Assembly: GCF_000003815.2 (NCBI RefSeq)
Contig: NC_049986.1
Location: 24,913,883 to 24,977,882 of the forward strand
From: Branchiostoma floridae
Lineage: Eukaryota > Chordata > Leptocardii > Amphioxiformes > Branchiostomatidae
Length of the DNA: 64,000 nucleotides
Direction: 5' to 3'
Shown here in pieces: positions 21,465-34,121 of the stretch. Within the stretch, counting starts at the first letter, position 1. Each line of letters begins with the position of its first letter. The position numbers and the translations under genes were made by a program. The notes under the pieces were generated by a model, which did no database searches, had not been told where the DNA came from, and saw nothing but the letters and a program-made list of their open reading frames with translations.

Positions 21465-24400
21465 ATTTGTATATATAGACTCGAATCTGTTGCCCTAGAT
21501 GTCGGATTCGACGTGATAGCATTAACAGAAACTTGGTGTGATGAAACTATTCCCGATTCAGATATTAGCCTATCGTCATATCAATCCCCGTTACGACGGG
21601 ACCGCAACAGACATGGGGGTGGAGTTGCGCTTTACGCGTCCAATAATCTACCGTGTAAAAGAAGGTCTGACCTTGAAACAGATGGTTCTGAAACAATCTG
21701 GTGCGAGGTGAAGCTAAAGAACTGGACTGTTTACATTTGTACCTGTTATAGACCACCTGGCCAGAATGTGGATGAGCGCACGGCATTCCTAGACCACCTG
21801 CAGCGGGCGGTAGATACCATTGTAGACAATGGGCCTTCTCAGCAAAATGCAATAGTCTTACTTGGTGATTTCAATGGTAATTCAGATAATGCAGCTGGTA
21901 TGATAAACAGATTTGTGTCTGACAATAATTTTTCTCAGTTAATAACGGAACCTACTCGTAGTACCGACACCTCAGCATCTGTGCTTGATCTGATTATTAC
22001 TGACTCACCAGGTATGTTTGTGGACCATGGTATTCTTCCTCCCCTTGCTAATTGTGACCATGCTGTTACTTATGGAACANNNNNNNNNNNNNNNNNNNNN
22101 NNNNNNNNNNNNNNNNNNNNNNNNNNNNNNNNNNNNNNNNNNNNNNNNNNNNNNNNNNNNNNNNNNNNNNNNNNNNNNNGAACGTCGATTATGAAGAACT
22201 TAATTCTAAGATTCTTGAAGTAGACTGGAATTCCGTGATATCGGAAAACATTCCAGACGTGAATGCCTCAGCTGAGGCTTTTATGTCAACTCTCACAGAT
22301 GTCATTAAGACGGTTATTCCAAGTAAAGTAGTCACTATCCGCCCTAGAGATAAGCCCTGGATGACATGTGAGATCAGGCGCTTACTCAGGAGAAAGAGGC
22401 GGCTCTACGGACGGTACAAAAAAACAAATAACTCTAGTTTATTTTGTGCATTTAAACGAGTTAGAAATAATTGTATAGATTTAATTAGAAAAGCGAAGAG
22501 AAATCATCGGCATAGCCTCTGTCTTGACCTTGCCAATCCAACTTCTAACCCCAAGAAATGGTGGTCAGTTTCCAAGGAAATCTTTCTTGGCAAGGCGGAC
22601 CGGGTTCTGCCCTCTTTACTTGAGAATGGAAATGTTATGACAGACGACAAGGCCAAGGCCGATATTCTTAACAACTACTTTGCATCTCAAACGTACCTGA
22701 ATACCGATGGCGCCTCTTTCCCAAACTTTGTACCCAGAACAGAACTAGCTCTCAATTCAATTAATTGTTGCCCCGCAAATGTCTACAGTGTACTGTCAAA
22801 CCTCAATATAAACAAGGCCACAGGGCCTGATGGACTAAGTAATAGGCTTCTGAAGTGTATAGCACCTTCAATAGCACAACCACTGTCGCATTTGTTTAAT
22901 GTTTCATTAGAATACGGCTGTTTTCCGTCAATTTGGAAATTTTCAAATGTTGTCCCTGTGTATAAGAAAGGTGATAAGCAGGCCAAAGAAAACTATAGGC
23001 CTATTTCACTCCTGTGCTGTGTGTCCAAAGTGTTTGAACGGATAGTTTATGCCCCATTATCTGCTTACTTACATGGCAACAACCTGCTAACCGATCGAAA
23101 TTCTGGATTTACCCCCGGAGACTCAACAGTTAATTCATTGACACACCTTGTTCATAAGCTGCACAAAGCAGTAGACCAAGGTTTTGAAGTACGCACCGTT
23201 TTCTTGGACATATCAAAAGCTTTTGATAAGGTGTGGCACGATGGTCTCCTTTTCAAATTAAGCCAACTAGGGATATCTGGTTCACTTCTTCAATGGATAA
23301 AATCTTATCTCACAAATCGGAAGCAGAGAGTTGTCATTAATGGGGCATGTTCCGACTGGCTACCGATTGACGCAGGTGTCCCACAGGGGTCGCTTTTGGG
23401 CCCACTCCTTTTCCTAGTTTTTATTAACGATCTAGTGGACAACTTGCAAACTGATGCCAATCTTTTTGCTGATGACACGTCTCTTGTGGAAGTAGTTTTG
23501 GATCCGCTCGTCTCAGCAAATAGATTGAACCATGATCTTAGAATGGTGGGTGAATGGTCGGACCAGTGGCTGGTAACTTTTAATCCCCTTAAAACTGAAC
23601 TGATGACATTCTCCATGAAAAGGGTCAAAGTCTATCACCCACCATTAGTGTTTAAAGGAGTTGTGCTTAAGGAAGTTGACTCTCACAAGCATTTGGGCTT
23701 AAACTTGAAACGTGACTTGTCCTGGTCATATCACGTGTCTACATTGATTACCAAGGCAATGAAGCGAATCAATCTTCTGAAGAGGATATCATATTTTGTT
23801 CCTCGGGGAACATTAGAAACTCTGTATGTCACTATGATTCGTCCATTACTTGAATATGCTGACATTGTTTGGTGTGGCCTTCTCGGCAAAGATTGTGATC
23901 TTCTTGAGTCTGTCCAGATGGCCGCGGCACGAGTTTGTACCGGAGCCATGAGAGGCACTAAACATGAGAGCTTGTTAGCCGAGGTTGCATGGGACACACT
24001 AGCGGACAGAAGGAAAAAGCACCAGTTGATTCAGTTTTGGAAAATTATGAATGGTCTCGCACCACTGTACTTACATAATATTATCCCTCCACGTATCTGT
24101 GATACGGTCCCTTACAACCTTCGCGCAAACCAAAACCTTACTTCCATTGCCTGTAAAACTGAAAAGTATAAAAGATCCTTCCTACCTTCAACTGTTCACT
24201 TGTGGAATGAACTGCCTACGAATGCTAAAGCCGTCCTTTCGATCAACACTTTCAAAAAAGAGCTGGACTCACTATTCAACAAGCCAACAAAATACTCCCA
24301 TTTCTCTTATGGCCAAGGTCGTTCCGCAGTTCATCTTACAAGGCTCCGTCTAAACTTCAGTCAGTTAAACTACCATCTATTTCAACACCATTGTATTGAT

Positions 24401-24652
24401 TATCCTACATGTAAATGCGGCTATCATTGTGAAACAACCGAACATTATCTACTACACTGCACACTCTATACTAGCCAAAGAAGTTCTTTGTTATCGGCTG
24501 TCTCAAATATTATAGTAGACCTAAAGCACCTCAACGACACTACTTTATGTACTTTACTGTTATCAGGATCAACATCTCTCTCACATCAACAGAACTGTAA
24601 CATTTTTGATCTTGTCATTACCTATATCCATTGTACAGGCAGGTTCTCCTAA
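21465..24652 (+). mobile_element. Jockey/CR1-group LINE, 5'-truncated, endonuclease plus RT
   Basis: Open from about 21465 to the stop at 24650-24652, apart from a 100-N gap at 22080-22179. The first part is an APE-type endonuclease (ALTETWCD, TCYRPPG, LLGDFNG). The second is a reverse transcriptase (KATGPDG, NYRPISLL, VFLDISKAFD, GVPQGSLLGPLLF, FADDTSL). The C-terminus is C-x-C...TTEHYLLHC. No ATG starts the frame, and the ORF opens inside the endonuclease at the 5' truncation. A 3' A-rich end follows at about 24840. The coding frame is otherwise intact, so insertion is fairly recent. Confidence 0.85.
22080..22179. other. Assembly gap, exactly 100 N, inside the LINE
   Basis: Round-number gap. 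The LINE reading frame differs on the two sides only because the gap length is arbitrary. Confidence 0.95.
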
Positions 24653-25713
24653 TTGATTCAGCACCAACTTGTCTTGTTTAAATTTATTTTTCTGTTATCC
24701 ATTTTGTACTTATGTATGTAATGTCGTTTACTATTCTTGTCTTATGCGTATGTTTCTTGAGTAGAAGGCTTAATATAAGCAATTTGTGCTTTCCGCCTCA
24801 TACTCGCAAAATATATGTGAATAAATAAAAAAATATATAGGCTAGGATTGAAGTATTGACATCTAACCTTATGGTACAGCTAGGCCCCTGTTCTAAATTT
24901 AAGCGCTGTGAAAATAAAATGCAATCGTTAAAAACGTATTCAAGTGTCATTGTTGCCTTCGCCAAGGTCACATTTTGGTTGCGGTTATTATTGTGCGTGT
25001 GTTTGTGTGTGCGTATATGTGCACGTGTGTGCTCGCGTGTGTACATGTATATTTAAAGGAGTGTACATATTGTCATGAAAGCTTTAAGAGATGAGATATT
25101 AAAGAGACACGCCATAGATCAAGATCTTGAATGTAAAAAAATCCAATGAGTGGCTGTCCACCACCTTCGCCTAGAAGGGCATGTTCTTTGGTCTGTCTGT
25201 CTGTCTGTGTGTATGCTTGAGCAAAAATACGTTGCGACAGTGTTGCAGCCCAAGAAGCATGTTCAACCCTTTGGTAGATCCCTGACTAGTGCGGTCCTCG
25301 GCTGTTTCAGGCTGGGATCCGTGGCTGTTACGGCCGATGCACACATATTCATGAAACGACGGTTTGTTTACGTTGTGAGATCATTATCGGCAGAAGTCAC
25401 GCACAGGTGTATCTGTTGGTTCTTGACATTTCAAACAAGGCCGAGTTACGGATATCTCATTTATAACAAATAAAAACAATATCACCCTTTTAAACTGCTA
25501 TTTGATCATTAATATCATAAACGTACAAAAGTATGAAGAATAAAGCTAAAGGGGCTCTGCATCACTCATTTACATACATATTAGGAGTGTCTTCATAAAC
25601 AAGCTATTTGACCCTTCCCTTTTTTACTGTCACCCAACACAGTCCGCAGCATGCTTATGCATTTTAATACAGCAAGACACAAAAGGAAAACCTCGCAGTG
25701 GGAGATGTATCAA

Positions 25714-25858
25714 TAGTGGTGGAGGGGGTAGAGGTAGGGCGGGTAGAGGTGGAGTGGGGTAGGTGTGTAGGGGGTAGGGGTTGATCGGGGTGGGTTGCAC
25801 GGGTGGATGGGGTAGGGGTGGATCGTGGTGGGTTGCACGGGTGTAGGGGTGGCCCCGT
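25714..25858 (+). repeat. G-rich minisatellite
   Basis: Runs of three to five G are separated by short A/T spacers (GGGTAGGGGTGGATCG repeated with variation), partly as a tandem unit of about 50 bp. Several runs are spaced closely enough to form G-quadruplexes on the plus strand. Confidence 0.75.
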
Positions 25859-26027
25859 AACAGTTTACAGTATAGAGAGCAATGGTGACCTCGATCACAC
25901 TGTTCGTTACAGGTGTCTTTCAACATAAACAAGCTGATTCACCTGGCGCTGGCACGGGACGTAACGCAGGTGAGGACAAGAGGACTACCAGGAAATAGCG
26001 GTGCGGTCACAGGAAAAAAGGCCGTGT

Positions 26028-26491
26028 NNNNNNNNNNNNNNNNNNNNNNNNNNNNNNNNNNNNNNNNNNNNNNNNNNNNNNNNNNNNNNNNNNNNNNNNN
26101 NNNNNNNNNNNNNNNNNNNNNNNNNNNNNNNNNNNNNNNNNNNNNNNNNNNNNNNNNNNNNNNNNNNNNNNNNNNNNNNNNNNNNNNNNNNNNNNNNNNN
26201 NNNNNNNNNNNNNNNNNNNNNNNNNNNNNNNNNNNNNNNNNNNNNNNNNNNNNNNNNNNNNNNNNNNNNNNNNNNNNNNNNNNNNNNNNNNNNNNNNNNN
26301 NNNNNNNNNNNNNNNNNNNNNNNNNNNNNNNNNNNNNNNNNNNNNNNNNNNNNNNNNNNNNNNNNNNNNNNNNNNNNNNNNNNNNNNNNNNNNNNNNNNN
26401 NNNNNNNNNNNNNNNNNNNNNNNNNNNNNNNNNNNNNNNNNNNNNNNNNNNNNNNNNNNNNNNNNNNNNNNNNNNNNNNNNNNNNNNNNNN
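26028..26491. other. Assembly gap, 464 N
   Basis: A sized gap. The long ORFs predicted across it consist of N and are meaningless. Confidence 0.95.
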
Positions 26492-26743
26492 CGCGCCGCG
26501 CCATAGACAAAGTCCTTATGTTGACCGTGATTCACACCGTGTTTCCTGCTGCATTCTCGGTTTTACTTAAAGAGACACGCCATAGATCAAGTTCTTATTG
26601 AGATCTGTGGAGGCAGCAGTTAGAGTAAAAGTCAAGGTTACTGTGGGCGCATGAATCCGACTTGGAGAAGTCCCGGGATTGCTGAGTACAAGTAAGTAAA
26701 CTTACTTTGCAATTTTACCAGCAATTTTACCAGGTCAAGCATT

Positions 26744-29700
26744 ATGACATGTTTCGTTACATTCTCAGTTATTTTGGGTACCATTCTACTAACAGCCCAC
26801 TGCTTAGCGTTAATTGTAAAACCTCACCATAATCCCTCCCCCTTCACTCCCAGGCATGAAGGCAAACCTCACACCCTTAACCCATCCTTTAACAGTCCAT
26901 TCCCGTTAACTCCCCTGCTGGACAACACATGTGCCAATCACTCCCTGAAGTTAACATTAGTCTCTATCTTTATTAACTCTAATGGTAAACTAGCACCCCA
27001 CTGCAGACCTAAATTCACACTTTTCAGTCTCACTCTGATAATCCTTCTGGCTGGAGATGTGGAGTTAAATCCGGGACCTAGGGCACCGAAGTACCCCTGC
27101 GGCGTATGCCATCGAGCCGTCAGGTGGGAAAAGGTGGACGGCCGGCATGCCATCTGTTGCGACTCATGTGATGTCTGGTACCATACTGACTGCATGGGTA
27201 TGTCAACACCGGTCTATAATACCATCAACAACCCTAACGTGTCCTGGATTTGCTGCTCCTGCGGCCTACCTAACTTCAGCTCCAGCCTCTTCAACACTAC
27301 AGTATTCGAAACTACTAATTGTTTCTCTTCTTTTAACACCAGCACCTGTTCTAGTCCAGCAAGATCTATCGGCTCACCTATCGCTACGTCTTCGCCTATC
27401 GGATATGGTATTACTCCACCGCCTCGCGACCGCACACATACCAAACCAGTCAGGACCTGTGTGATCAACTTTCAATCTATCCGCAATAAGGTACCTGAAC
27501 TGCACGCATTTTGCGAAGCTGTGCAACCAGACATTGTTGTTGGCACTGAGACGTGGCTGGACTCGTCAGTGGGCAGCAGCGAAATCTTTCCGGACACGTA
27601 CAATGTGTTCAGGAGAGACAGAGCTGGCCGGGGAGGGGGTGTGCTTGTTGCTGTAAAGAACAACATCATAGCAACCCACCGCCCAGACCCGGACTGTCCC
27701 TGCGAGTTGACTTGGGTCCGGGTCCACCTGGCTAACAGTAAGTCCATCTACATAGGGGCCTACTATCGCCCCCCCTCAGCTGGTCATGATGATTTTGTAG
27801 CGCTAGAAAGATCAGTGCTGCAAATGCGGGCTGATAACAACAATGCCCACATCTGGCTAGCAGGTGACTTCAACCTGCCGGATGCGACCTGGAACCCTGA
27901 AGCTAATACCACCGCTTCGAATCCATCCACTCTCACTAGCAATTACATCAGCCTTGCCAACGACTGTGGTCTGGAACAAATGGTCTGCGAACCAACACAT
28001 ACAGTGGGGCAAACTTCGAACACCCTGGATTTGTTTCTCACCACAAATTCCACCTTAGTGGAGAGAGTCAAAATCTTGCCAGGTCTCAGCGATCATGACA
28101 TCCCGCTGATTGATGTTCAAGTAAAGCCCCAAACATCAAACACAAAAGATCGGCTCATATACTTGTGGAGGAAAGCTAACATCGATGCACTCCAACAGGA
28201 TATGGTAACATACAGCCGAGAGTTCGCAGACCAGGCTCAGCACAATACTGCCTCAGAAAACTGGGAGCTGTTTAAGGCAGCCGTTAGTGGTGCTGCCAAT
28301 AAGCATGTCCCCAGGAAAAAAGTGAGGCCACAATCCAGCAAACCCTGGATAACATCCCAGATTCGCAAAGCTATGCGTAAGCGGTCTGAACTTTTTTCCA
28401 AGGCTAGGAGGTCCAACTCCAGTGAAGCCTGGGCAAAGTTCAAGAGGTGTAGGAAGGGAGTTAAGCAGAGAGTTAGGAAGGCCCACAGGGATTACGTCTC
28501 CAACTATCTGGAGTCTAACATCGAGGAAAATCCCAAGGCCTTTTGGAGCTATGTCAAATCCATCAGACAAGACTCTACTGGTGCGTCGGCCCTAAGACAT
28601 CAGGGGGTGCTAACATCTGACCCCAAAGAAAAAGCCGATGCACTGGGGGCCCAGTTTGAGTCAGTGTTTACCAGGGAGGATAAGACCACCGTTCCTACCC
28701 TTGGTGAACCCAAAGCTCCAACTATCCCCTCCCTTAACATCACAGTGGAGGGGGTAGCCAAACAGCTCTCCTGTCTTAACCCCAGCAAGGCCACAGGACC
28801 AGACGGAATACCACCTCGCCTCCTGAAGACTGTAGCCGAACAAATTGCGCCAATATTACAGGTCATATTCTCCCAGTCAATATCCACGGGAGATGTTCCT
28901 GAAGATTGGAGAACAGCTAACATCGCTCCAATCTTCAAAAAGGGGGACAGAACCTTACCTGCAAACTATAGGCCGGTGTCTCTGACATCGGTCTGTGGTA
29001 AAGTGCTCGAACATATCGTGCACAGCCACATGATGAAACACCTAGACACTCATGGCATTCTGTCCCCAGCGCAACACGGCTTCAGGAAGGGTCTGTCCTG
29101 CGAGAGCCAGCTGGTGCTAACCCTCCAAGACCTGGCCAAAAACATGGACCAGAACAAACAGGTCGATGCCGCGGTGCTTGACTTTAGCAAGGCATTCGAT
29201 ACAGTGCCTCACGAACGTCTGCTGAGCAAGCTCGAGCACTATGGCATTTCTGGCCTACTTCAGTCTTGGCTTAGGGCCTTCCTTACGGAGAGAACCCAGA
29301 GGGTCGTCTTTGACGGTGGAACATCTAAAGCTGTTAAGGTCACCTCTGGAGTTCCGCAGGGTACTGTTTTAGGCCCTCTGCTCTTCCTGCTCTACATTAA
29401 TGACCTACCCGATTCCGTAGACTCACATGTTCGGCTATTTGCTGACGATTGCTTGATTTATCGAACTATCAGCAAGCCTTCTGACGCTCAAGATCTGCAG
29501 TCTGACCTCGATGCGTTAACAGAATGGCAAAATCGTTGGCTTATGTCGTTCAACCCCTCTAAATGCCACATCCTCCATATCACCCGTAAGAAGCACCCCA
29601 TCTTAACACAGTACTCCCTCTGTGGAGAAGCCCTCACCGGTGTTAAGTCCCACCCCTATCTTGGAGTACAACTGTCCGACGATTTGCGGTGGGACACCCA

Positions 29701-30244
29701 TATCAACCACGCCACTAGCAAAGCTGGTAAGGTCCTAGGGGTCATTCGGCGCAACTTGACCCATTGTCCATCCAGGGTCAAGGCCACTTGTTACAAAGCG
29801 CTGGTACGGCCCCACTTGGAATATAGTGCCACCGTCTGGGACCCGTACACCAACAAAGGGATACAGGCGGTGGAGGCCGTCCAGCGCAGGGCAGCCCGAG
29901 TGACCCTCAATGACTACCGGCAGACTAGCAGCGTGACACAAATGCTCAATGACCTGCAGTGGCGTCCTCTCTCCGAAAGGAGGAGGAACGCCCGCCTCAC
30001 CTTCTTTTATAAGTTAGTTAACAACAAGATTAACATAGACACACAGAACCTACTGATTCCGACCCAAGGGCGAACCCGAGGCAGCCATCAACATAAGTAC
30101 AAACCAATCTTTGCAAGAACAGACACATACAAGTACTCATATTTTCCTAGAACAATTCCGGAGTGGAATTCCCTGCCTGGTGCGGTAGTAAGTGCTCCCA
30201 CAGTTGAGAGCTTCCGCGCCAGGCAGGAGGGCTGCCCGCCCTAA
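26744..30244 (+). mobile_element. CR1-clade LINE with intact ORF: leader, 2A peptide, PHD finger, endonuclease, RT
   Basis: A single open frame of 1166 codons. Residues 1-30 are hydrophobic and signal-like (FSVILGTILLTAHCLALIV). A second hydrophobic run precedes GDVELNPGP at residues 104-112 (D105-P112 = bases 27056-27079), the ribosome-skipping 2A motif D-x-E-x-NPGP. A PHD finger follows (CGVC, CDSCDVWYHTDC, WICCSC), then an APE endonuclease (TETWLDSS, YYRPPS, LAGDFNLPD, SDHD). The reverse transcriptase has KATGPDG, NYRPVSL, LDFSKAFDTV, GVPQGTVLGPLLF and FADDC. A (GAT)n tail begins at about 30303. The intact frame and clean 3' end suggest a young, possibly active copy. Confidence 0.92.
27056..27079 (+). 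other. 2A ribosome-skipping motif in the CR1 ORF
   Basis: Encodes DVELNPGP, preceded by a Leu/Ile-rich stretch and Ala-Gly. It fits the 2A consensus, in which the Gly-Pro bond is not formed. Skipping would release a 111-residue leader from the endonuclease/RT polyprotein. Confidence 0.9.
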
Positions 30245-30646
30245 CCCGGGACCTCAGCTCCCCCCCTACTTTGCCCCTTGCGGGGTTATATGGGGGTAAC
30301 CCATGATGATGATGATGATGCAACAGTACAGCCTTATTTACCCCCCCCCCCACCCAATTCTACGGGTATGCTTGTCATGTTATGGGCACAAATCTCCAAT
30401 TTTGCTAGGAATACGTTTATATATTCGGGTTCAGTAAGTGCAACGGGTGCAACAACCTGCAATAACTACCCGCTGCAATGGACGACAAAGAAGGGTGGAG
30501 GAAACTGGTAATGTGGAGCTCGAGATTCCGAGCGAGCTCGCCGGATTGAGTGAATGAGTGAGCAACAGGTGATAAATCCACGACGCTAACATGTTCAAGA
30601 AGGTGCCTCCGAAGTGGCTATCAGGTTCCCATTCTGTACAATCAGT

Positions 30647-30901
30647 TTAAATTCCTTTATGGGGTGTGCGTAAACACGTGTGACGGTGTCTCCCAGGTAC
30701 TGAACACCTACTCTCCAAGCAGAGGTTAGCTGTAGGCTCCGGCTGTTTTTGGCGTGTTTTAGGTGTTTTGCCAGGCTTTCCACTTTCTAACGTACTCCGG
30801 CCAAACATAAAGAAAAATGAAATTAAGAAAATAGAAAGCCCGACGACAAAAACGCATAAAAATACGTTTAACAGGCTTGGCAATAAAAACGTTTTCGCCA
30901 T
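30647..30901 (-). CDS. Small putative membrane-anchored protein or first exon
   Basis: An 84-codon minus-strand ORF starts in a strong Kozak context (GCCATGG). The N-terminus is a long hydrophobic stretch (LLNVFLCVFVVGLSIFLISF) followed by a Lys/Pro-rich stem, the look of a type II signal-anchor as in Golgi enzymes. It has no recognisable domain and may be only a first exon; no downstream partner exon was found toward 30300. Not a repeat by eye. Treated as a candidate only. Confidence 0.3.
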   Translation of the reverse strand: MAKTFLLPSLLNVFLCVFVVGLSIFLISFFFMFGRSTLESGKPGKTPKTRQKQPEPTANLCLESRCSVPGRHRHTCLRTPHKGI

Positions 30902-31185
30902 GGCGACGATGGTCTAAACAGTTGTCAACATAACAAAACTCAAATTGGGAATTGACTGGAAGTTCCTGTCATGAAGATATTTTTACCGCTGGTTCCGAAG
31001 CCTAGTCATAAAGATTGCACTTACATGTACTACAAACGGATTCTGATGCAACTTGAGACTGTATTGTAGCCAGTGTATGCCACTGTTCGTAGATCTAGCT
31101 ACTATTTGCCACTACAATATTATAGTATTATGTACTCCTTATTACCTGCATGTATGCAGGTATGGTTTTCAGGGGCGTGGGAACT

Positions 31186-31800
31186 TTTGGAAGCTGGGGA
31201 TTTAGGGCGCTGTATCTCGAGAACGGATGGTGCGAGCACGACGATTTTGGTACGTGAGTTGGGGGTGGTAGCCTGACACTCAGGTTTGATTTTGGGCCTC
31301 CTGGCGCTTGAACTTAACATTGCAGGTGGCATTTTTGGTGTTTTGGGGGCACTTTTGGCGCTGTGTGTCCGGAATGATACGCACCATTGCGACGATTTTT
31401 GGTGCATCGGTGGGAAGTTGTTGCCTGTTGCCTAGGATTGACTTTGGGCCTTGTCAAGTTTGAACTTGACGCGGCAGGTCGAATTTTGTGTCCGGGAGGG
31501 GTATTTCCGGAGTTATATCTTCTGAACGGTTGGTGCGGGCGCATTGATATTTGGCACATGTGTTGGCGGTGGCTGAATAATTCTCAATTTTGATTTTGGC
31601 GCCCTTGGTGCTTGAACTGACATTCCAGGTTACCCTTTGTGCGGGCACTGCGCGTGCGCTGTATCTCCGGAACGCAAGGTGCCATCGTGTTGCTATTTGT
31701 TACGTGGGTTGTTGCCGGTGTCCTGGTGGTCAGGTTTGATTTTGGGCCTCCTAGTGCTTGAGCTTGATACTGTAGGTTGACCCTGTTTTTGTGTGGTTGG
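31186..31800. repeat. Degenerate tandem array, about 4 copies of about 155 bp
   Basis: Each copy holds a TGTATCTCCGGAACG-like start, then TTTGATTTTGGGCCTCCT and GCTTGAACTTGAC-like blocks, repeated at roughly 31188, 31338, 31500 and 31650. Minus-strand ORFs over it are repeat artefacts. Confidence 0.65.
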
Positions 31801-33629
31801 GGCATCCCCCCAATATCTGCTTGGTTTGGTTGGGTTTGGGTTGATTGATAGGTCTTTAAGCTTAGGTGTAGAATCGTCATCTGTTTTTGCACTGGCCCCT
31901 GCCACCTTCAATGTATCAGGTTACTTTGTATCAACAGTGTTTCCAGCCAGATGATGTACTAGTTCAGTTCAGTTTGTACTAGTATCTGTTGCTGTTAGGT
32001 ACAATTTGAGTTTGCTTCTTAGTCTTTGTGGTGTTTTGAGAGTTTAAAGTTCTGGTACAAGTTCCCTTACCTTGTTTGGCAATCAGAAGAAGATACAACT
32101 TTCTAAAGTGGAGGAGAAATGTATAGAGCTTGAGTGTAAGAGAAAGGTATGTATATTATCTTCCTGTGTTTCTTGTTGTTTCTTTGGGGATGCCATTTAC
32201 GTATTGTATGCAGGTAATTTGTAGTTTGGGGCTAGTCATGGTCGCTTGATTTTTGGGTCTGCTTAATCTATAGTACATACAGGGTTAAGTGGTAGAAGCT
32301 TTGTCCTATTTTCAATTTGGTATCGTTTGTTGCATTTTGTCACTTAGGTTTAGGTTTTAGTTGGATGGTTGAATAAAAATGTCATACCACTCTGGGGACT
32401 AACTGTTGCTGCTGGATGGGGGCTACCACTATTCTATGTTGTCTATGGAACTAATGTAAAAACTTAATTGGTCAAATTATGCAAATAACCTTCCAGTGTC
32501 AAGTGTTATAGCACTCCAGAAATAAATCTTTAATGAATATCATTGCCACACTAAGGAGATTTAGCAGCTGCATTAGGTCAGTACATTGAAATAGGAAGAT
32601 ATCAGTACTGAATATATCATATGTGACAGAATAACTACAAGGGCCATCTGAGACAAAAAAAGGTAGGAGAAGTCATCTCAACAAATTCAAGGTACTGTGG
32701 TTGGTTACATGGTTAAGAAATCCAAAATAAGTAATGCTAATCCATGCCCAAACTTGCACATTCCGAAAATGGAATTTCAGACTTTTGCATGGTGCACATT
32801 TTCCAACCACGCAAACACGGACAAAAGGGGAAAAAATACACAATAGGTCTACAGACACCCAATACATTTCATGCAGGCCTGAGGTCTACGAACTCTTGTT
32901 ATTCATTTGTACTTTGTGCATGACGATAATCTCCAACCAGATCCACGGTGGTCAAATCCACCGGTGCCCATTTGACTCACTTTGCCGGCTATACTCCTTG
33001 GCCAGCTTTGATACTACTGGCACCGTAGGATCTGCTTGGAGATTTCATAACACCAGCTGGAGTTACCACAGCCCTACTCAAGACTGCTTCTCTGCCCCGA
33101 ATTAAAAAATGTGTAACAATAACAAACTGCGAACATTCAGATTACTTAAAACTTCTTATAGCGAGAAGAAATATCTAAGCATTACAAACTCATAGAACAT
33201 AGACATAGAACAGCCATAACAAAACTGGGCATTAGTTCAAACTCCTTGTTGAAATAGGTAGTCATTACCGCATTCCTTTACAGCAAAGAACTAATATAAG
33301 TAATATAAATAACTTAGATAAGATCGAAGACGAGTGTCATTTTATTGTTGCTTGTTATCTACATGTATACAGCAATGAGAGGAATACTGTTTTCAATTTG
33401 CACACATCTGCATATAGCGTATTGTATATGTTTGACGCATGCATACAACGAAACAGTGCATATAAGATAACTTTATATCTACGTCTATGATACATATTAT
33501 ACACATTCGAAATTCATACAAAATATCTAAACACATGTCTAAGTGTATGATAACTACATAATCTCATATAACGTTTTGTATCTTACGTTGTTCACTTGAT
33601 ATAACACCGGATTGCCTGTGATAGGCAGC
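31801..33629. other. Intergenic sequence, nothing recognised
   Basis: AT-rich with no supportable ORF, RNA gene or transposon end. From about 33630 it becomes the shared 5' flank of the LRR-kinase gene. Confidence 0.5.
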
Positions 33630-34121
33630 CATTGATCTCAGGAAGTGCAAGTTTTGGGGATTTTTTTCTATACAAGGCAGATTTCTGCATAACTGGAATT
33701 TCATGTTTTTAGACAGTGGCGCCAAACCGCTGCCATGCAGCAATGGATTAGTCCATAATTTTGCACTTTGATTTTTGGACTGTGGCACATCACTTTTCAG
33801 ACAAAGACCCAAAATATGCAATTTGGGTGAAAATGCCCCCACGTCACACTCTAATATGCCATAACCAATGAAATAATCAACATTTTGTTGTGCAATGCTG
33901 GATGCACCAATTGAATTATACATCTGTAAAAATCAGTTATTAAATTCAATTTAAATCCTTAATTCTGTCATTTTACCATTTTATGTAATGGCACTGGGGT
34001 TCAAAATAAACTTGAAGTAATATACCACTGCAATTCCCAAGCACAGCTTATGACCAATATAATGCCTGATTTGTGTGCTGTAATCTGTACTGTCGGATGT
34101 TTTTGTCCCAGCAGCAGCAGT
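33630..34121 (+). promoter_or_regulatory. 5' flank of the LRR-kinase gene, shared with the LRR-TIR gene
   Basis: Homologous to 14890-15543. It is the more intact copy, because the other is split by a LINE fragment. It contains no recognised TATA box. The last 30 bases before the ATG (TTTTTGTCCCAGCAGCAGCAGT type) are similar in all three LRR genes. Confidence 0.55.

Larger units (their letters stand above)
24840..26743. other. Non-coding interval with a G-rich minisatellite and a 464-N gap
   Basis: No gene seen. A G-rich, GGTG/GGGTAG-type array occupies about 25714-25858. Bases 26028-26491 are N. Short copies of AAAGAGACACGCCATAGATC occur at 25100 and 26568. A block at 25061-25100 is the reverse complement of sequence in the duplicated RTK flanks (3390-3425 and 55733-55775). 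The 3' end is the leader of the CR1 element. Confidence 0.6.

Noticed and set aside
25913-26570. Long ORFs on both strands
   Set aside because: Composed of 464 N. No sequence evidence.
31120-31911. Several minus-strand Pro/Lys-rich ORFs
   Set aside because: They follow a degenerate about 155-bp tandem repeat and have no consistent frame.
34050-34121. Upstream in-frame ATG for the LRR-kinase gene
   Set aside because: It would bury the signal peptide behind 24 extra residues. The other two LRR genes start at the equivalent of 34122.
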